From NCBI GenBank assembly GCA_021823385.1, contig JAKAOC010000071.1, forward strand, positions 1 to 8,737: a DNA stretch of 8,737 nucleotides, written 5' to 3'. Source of the DNA: Actinomycetes bacterium (lineage in GTDB: Bacteria; Actinomycetota; Acidimicrobiia; Acidimicrobiales; Acidimicrobiaceae). Within the stretch, counting starts at the first letter, position 1, and the number at the start of each line of letters is the position of its first letter. A program made the position numbers and the translations under genes. Shown piece after piece: positions 6,531-8,737 of this stretch. The notes beneath the pieces are model-generated. The model saw only the letters and a program-made list of their open reading frames with translations, searched no databases and was not told the DNA's origin.

Positions 6531-7613
6531 ATGCAGGAGTCGGTGATTTCGGCCCAGCCCGAGAAGAAGGCAACGCCGGCGGTCAAGGAGCCTCGGGGGG
6601 CAGGGCGCGTCTTCTCCCAGCCCATGATCCGAAACGTGCTTGTCGGCGTCGTGGCACTGGTTCTCTTCTACCTGCTGGTCGGACATCTGGGCCAATACCG
6701 CATCTACCAGCTTTCCCTCGTGGGTCCATATGTGATCGCGCTGGTCGGGTTGTCTGTCCTGACCGGCCAGAACGGCCAGATTTCGCTGGGCCATGGCGCC
6801 CTCATGGCCATCGGGGCCTGGACGCTGACGCTGCTGCAGTTGCACACCAAAGTGCCTTTGTGGGCGATGCTCATCGCCGCGGCACTGGTGACGATGGTCT
6901 TCGGAGCTCTCTTGGGCGTGGTGGCCGCCCGATTGCGGGGGCCGTACCTGGCCGGCGCCACCTTGGCACTCGCATTGGGGCTGCCCGACCTCACCACCCG
7001 CTATCAGTCCATTTTCGGCGGGTACCAGGGCCTGGAGGTGAACCAGCCCAACGCCCCGGCCTTCCTGGGAACGGCGGCCACCCCTACGGAGTGGCTGGCG
7101 ATCATAGAAATGATCTGCGTGGTGGTGGTGATGGTTCTCTTCGCCAACCTGCTGCGCTCCAGGGTTGGGCGCAAGTTCAGGGCGGTAAGGGATGACGAGA
7201 TCGCCATGCAGGTGTCGGGCATCTCGGTGGCCCGTACCCAGGTTCTCGCCTTTTCGCTGTCAGCCGCCGCCGCCGGCTTGGGAGGCGGCCTCTTCGCCCT
7301 GGTGGCCGGAAACGTCTCGCCGGGCGGCTACTCGGTAGTGCTTTCCATCTCACTCCTGGCGGCGATGGTGATCGGCGGAACGGGCACGCTGGCCGGGGCG
7401 GTGTGGGGCGCGCTGATAATGGTGTATGTGCCCGGGTGGGCCACCACACTCACCCAGAAACTGAATCTCAACCAGGCGATCTCGGCCAACCTGGCGCTGG
7501 CCATCTACGGCTTTCTTCTAGTTGCGATCATCATGATCGCTCCGGTGGGCATCCAGGGGCTGGTGCGCGCGGGAATATTCAAGCTGAAGAGTCTCAGAAA
7601 GGAGCCAAGTTAA
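6531..7613 (+). CDS. livM: Branched-chain amino acid ABC transporter permease LivM
   Basis: This 360-residue protein is the second channel subunit. A polar, Lys/Glu/Pro-rich cytosolic N-tail (1-33) precedes a first membrane segment at 35-52. Family motifs are LVGLSVLTGQNGQISLGHGA (71-90), the RGPYLAGATLALALG stretch (136-150), FGGYQGL (162-168), the cytosolic coupling loop with KFRAVRDDEIAMQVSGISV (215-233), and VIGGTGTLAGAVWGA (280-294). The end is basic (FKLKSLRKEPS), as expected of a cytosolic tail. The ATG follows the livH TAG with no gap. AAGG at 6518-6521 gives 9 bases of spacing, so translation is probably coupled to livH. In many relatives the YLAIATLA segment is followed by a Glu (for example AFGE), which is absent here. 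Transported compound is inferred from family only. Confidence 0.93.
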   Translation: MQESVISAQPEKKATPAVKEPRGAGRVFSQPMIRNVLVGVVALVLFYLLVGHLGQYRIYQLSLVGPYVIALVGLSVLTGQNGQISLGHGALMAIGAWTLTLLQLHTKVPLWAMLIAAALVTMVFGALLGVVAARLRGPYLAGATLALALGLPDLTTRYQSIFGGYQGLEVNQPNAPAFLGTAATPTEWLAIIEMICVVVVMVLFANLLRSRVGRKFRAVRDDEIAMQVSGISVARTQVLAFSLSAAAAGLGGGLFALVAGNVSPGGYSVVLSISLLAAMVIGGTGTLAGAVWGALIMVYVPGWATTLTQKLNLNQAISANLALAIYGFLLVAIIMIAPVGIQGLVRAGIFKLKSLRKEPS

Positions 7614-7628
7614 AGAAGAAGGGTGGCA

Positions 7629-7656
7629 GTGGTGGCCGCAGGGGTAGCGGCACTGC
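7629..7656 (+). other. Hairpin 1 in the livM-livK spacer
   Basis: GCCGC (7635-7639) pairs with GCGGC (7647-7651) around the loop AGGGGTA. With G7634 bulged out the stem extends by TG/CA, two G-T wobbles and a final G-C. It starts 16 bases after the livM stop and has no T tract. It may protect the upstream mRNA end or partly halt transcription. Confidence 0.35.
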
Positions 7657-7660
7657 ACAG

Positions 7661-7684
7661 GTGGCACCGCGGATGCGGGGCCAC
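7661..7684 (+). other. Hairpin 2 in the livM-livK spacer
   Basis: GTGGC (7661-7665) pairs with GCCAC (7680-7684), and CCGC (7667-7670) pairs with GCGG (7675-7678) around the loop GGAT, with one A-G mismatch between the two stems. It sits four bases after hairpin 1 and 62 bases before livK. No T tract follows, so it is not a standard terminator; it may be a processing or stabilising structure separating livM from livK expression. Confidence 0.4.
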
Positions 7685-7729
7685 TGACGGGCGTGGAGTC
7701 CGAGGGCTCGCGTTCAGGGATATTGATAC

Positions 7730-7737
7730 AGGGGGAA
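7730..7737 (+). promoter_or_regulatory. Ribosome-binding site of the livK-like gene
   Basis: AGGGGGAA lies 9 bases before the ATG at 7747. The bases just upstream (7719-7729, GATATTGATAC) form the only AT-rich patch in this spacer and could hold a -10 for a separate livK transcript, but no convincing -35 is seen. Confidence 0.5.
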
Positions 7738-7746
7738 ACTATAGAG

Positions 7747-8737
7747 ATGGGTGAATCCCGTTCTTCAATTAGGCGGGGATTCCGGGTAGTGGCGGTGATG
7801 GCGGCCTTCAGCCTGGTCGCCGCCGCATGCGGAAGCTCCAACAGTTCATCGTCGTCGGGCGGCTCGGGCACGAGCGCATCGGTGGCCAACACCGCGTCCG
7901 CGCCGGGCATCACGCCCACCAGCATTCTTCTCGGTTCGCACCAGCCCTTGACCGGGCCGGCCGCACCGGGCTACTCGGAGATCGGTCCGGCCATCGAGTC
8001 GTTCTTCAAGTATGTGAACGCCCACGGCGGCATCTACGGCCGCAGCGTGACCTTCAAGTATCTGGATGACGGATACAATCCAGCCACCACCGTTCAGGTC
8101 GTGCGCCAGCTCGTCCTTCAGGACAACGTCTATGCCATTCTCGGGGGCCTCGGCACGCCGACCCACACCGCGGTGGTCAACTTCCTCAACCAAAACAAGG
8201 TTCCCGACATCTTCGTCTCCTCCGGCTGCAACTGCTGGAACCTGCCGAAGGTGCATCCCTATACCTACGGGTGGGAGCCTGACTACATCATCGAGGGCAA
8301 GGTGCTCGGCGCCTATATCAAGGCCCATTTCCCCGGCATGAAGGTTGGCGTTCTGTACCAGAACGACGACTTCGGCGGCGGCGGACTGACCGGTATCAAG
8401 CAGATGCTCCCGGCCAGCCAGATCGTCTCGACCCAGCCGTATGACCCGACCACTCTCGCCAATGGCCTGAGCACCCAGGTCGCGGCGCTGCAGCAGGCGG
8501 GAGCCCAGGTCGTGGTGCTCTTCACCATCCCGGCCGCAACCGCCTTGGCGTTGCTCTCCATGGCGGTCCTCGGTTATCACCCGACCACGCTGAGTTCGTC
8601 GGTCGGTGCCGATCCGACCACCCTGGCCGGCCTGGTGTCCAACTTCTCCAAGGGCAAGGTGGGGGCTTCGGCCCTGAACGGGCTTTACACCCTCGACTAC
8701 CTGCCCATGGCGACGAACACCAGCGATCCGTGGATCA
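7747..8737 (+). CDS. livK: Branched-chain amino acid-type ABC transporter substrate-binding lipoprotein, N-terminal 330 residues
   Basis: The frame starts at the ATG at 7747 and is open to the right edge, where it is cut. The first 28 residues form a signal peptide: basic SSIRRGFR, a hydrophobic stretch, then SLVAAAC with the lipid-bearing Cys at 28. The Arg pair before Gly-Phe faintly resembles a Tat motif, but Sec export is equally possible. A Ser/Gly/Thr linker (29-55) follows, as in membrane-anchored receptors of Gram-positive bacteria. The rest is a type I periplasmic-binding fold (Peripla_BP_6): ILLGSHQPLTGPAAPGYSEI (60-79), NAHGGIYGRSVTFKYLDDGYNP (91-112), the PTHTAVVNFLNQNKVPDIF segment, YGWEPDYIIEG (174-184) and KVGVLYQNDDFG (199-210). 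It would catch the ligand outside the membrane and pass it to LivH/LivM. Two cysteines sit close together (C161, C163) in SSGCNCWN near the expected ligand cleft. The ligand is not shown by sequence; the family covers branched amino acids, amides, urea and aromatic acids. Confidence 0.9.
   Translation, partial: MGESRSSIRRGFRVVAVMAAFSLVAAACGSSNSSSSSGGSGTSASVANTASAPGITPTSILLGSHQPLTGPAAPGYSEIGPAIESFFKYVNAHGGIYGRSVTFKYLDDGYNPATTVQVVRQLVLQDNVYAILGGLGTPTHTAVVNFLNQNKVPDIFVSSGCNCWNLPKVHPYTYGWEPDYIIEGKVLGAYIKAHFPGMKVGVLYQNDDFGGGGLTGIKQMLPASQIVSTQPYDPTTLANGLSTQVAALQQAGAQVVVLFTIPAATALALLSMAVLGYHPTTLSSSVGADPTTLAGLVSNFSKGKVGASALNGLYTLDYLPMATNTSDPWI

Overview
The window is GC-rich and reads as chromosomal DNA from a high-GC actinomycete-type bacterium. 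The evidence is the strong G/C bias at third codon positions, a DnaE2-type error-prone polymerase under a TCGAAC-N4-GTTCGA SOS box, apparent leaderless starts, and GTG and TTG start codons. I cannot name the genus. A related high-GC lineage is possible, because the SOS box would also fit other Gram-positive LexA proteins. All genes I can support lie on the + strand. No gene-free stretch exceeds 300 bases, and I see no mobile element, CRISPR array, tRNA or rRNA.

Region 1 (1-715): the 3' end of a prpD-like gene (2-methylcitrate dehydratase, propionate catabolism). One base later comes the wreck of a class I SAM-dependent methyltransferase gene. Its N-terminal SAM-binding part and its C-terminal tail are both recognisable, but they lie in different frames and the middle of the protein is missing.

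Region 2 (716-4022): a compact SOS promoter followed by a complete dnaE2. An 18-base perfect palindrome fills the spacer between plausible -35 and -10 hexamers, and the -10 sits 7 bases before the GTG start. This predicts a LexA-repressed, leaderless mRNA for a damage-inducible translesion polymerase. The imuA/imuB partner genes are not in the window.

Region 3 (4023-8737): a branched-chain-amino-acid-type (HAAT family) ABC importer in the order livG-livF-livH-livM-livK. The two ATPases and two permeases are packed with gaps of 10, 40 and 0 bases. The binding-protein gene follows after a 133-base spacer with two GC-rich hairpins, and it runs off the right edge. The spacer before livG holds a near-consensus CRP/GlxR-type site (TGTGT-N6-TCACA) and a -10-like hexamer at the same 7-base distance from the start as in dnaE2. 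Together the liv genes would build one importer: a lipoprotein receptor, a LivH/LivM channel and a LivG/LivF motor. Substrate class is inferred from family only.

I found no wholly new system. The points most worth checking are the SOS promoter layout, the CRP-like site, the collapsed methyltransferase, the Asp-to-Asn change in the DnaE2 PHP site, and the TTG start of livH with its overlapping mini-ORF.
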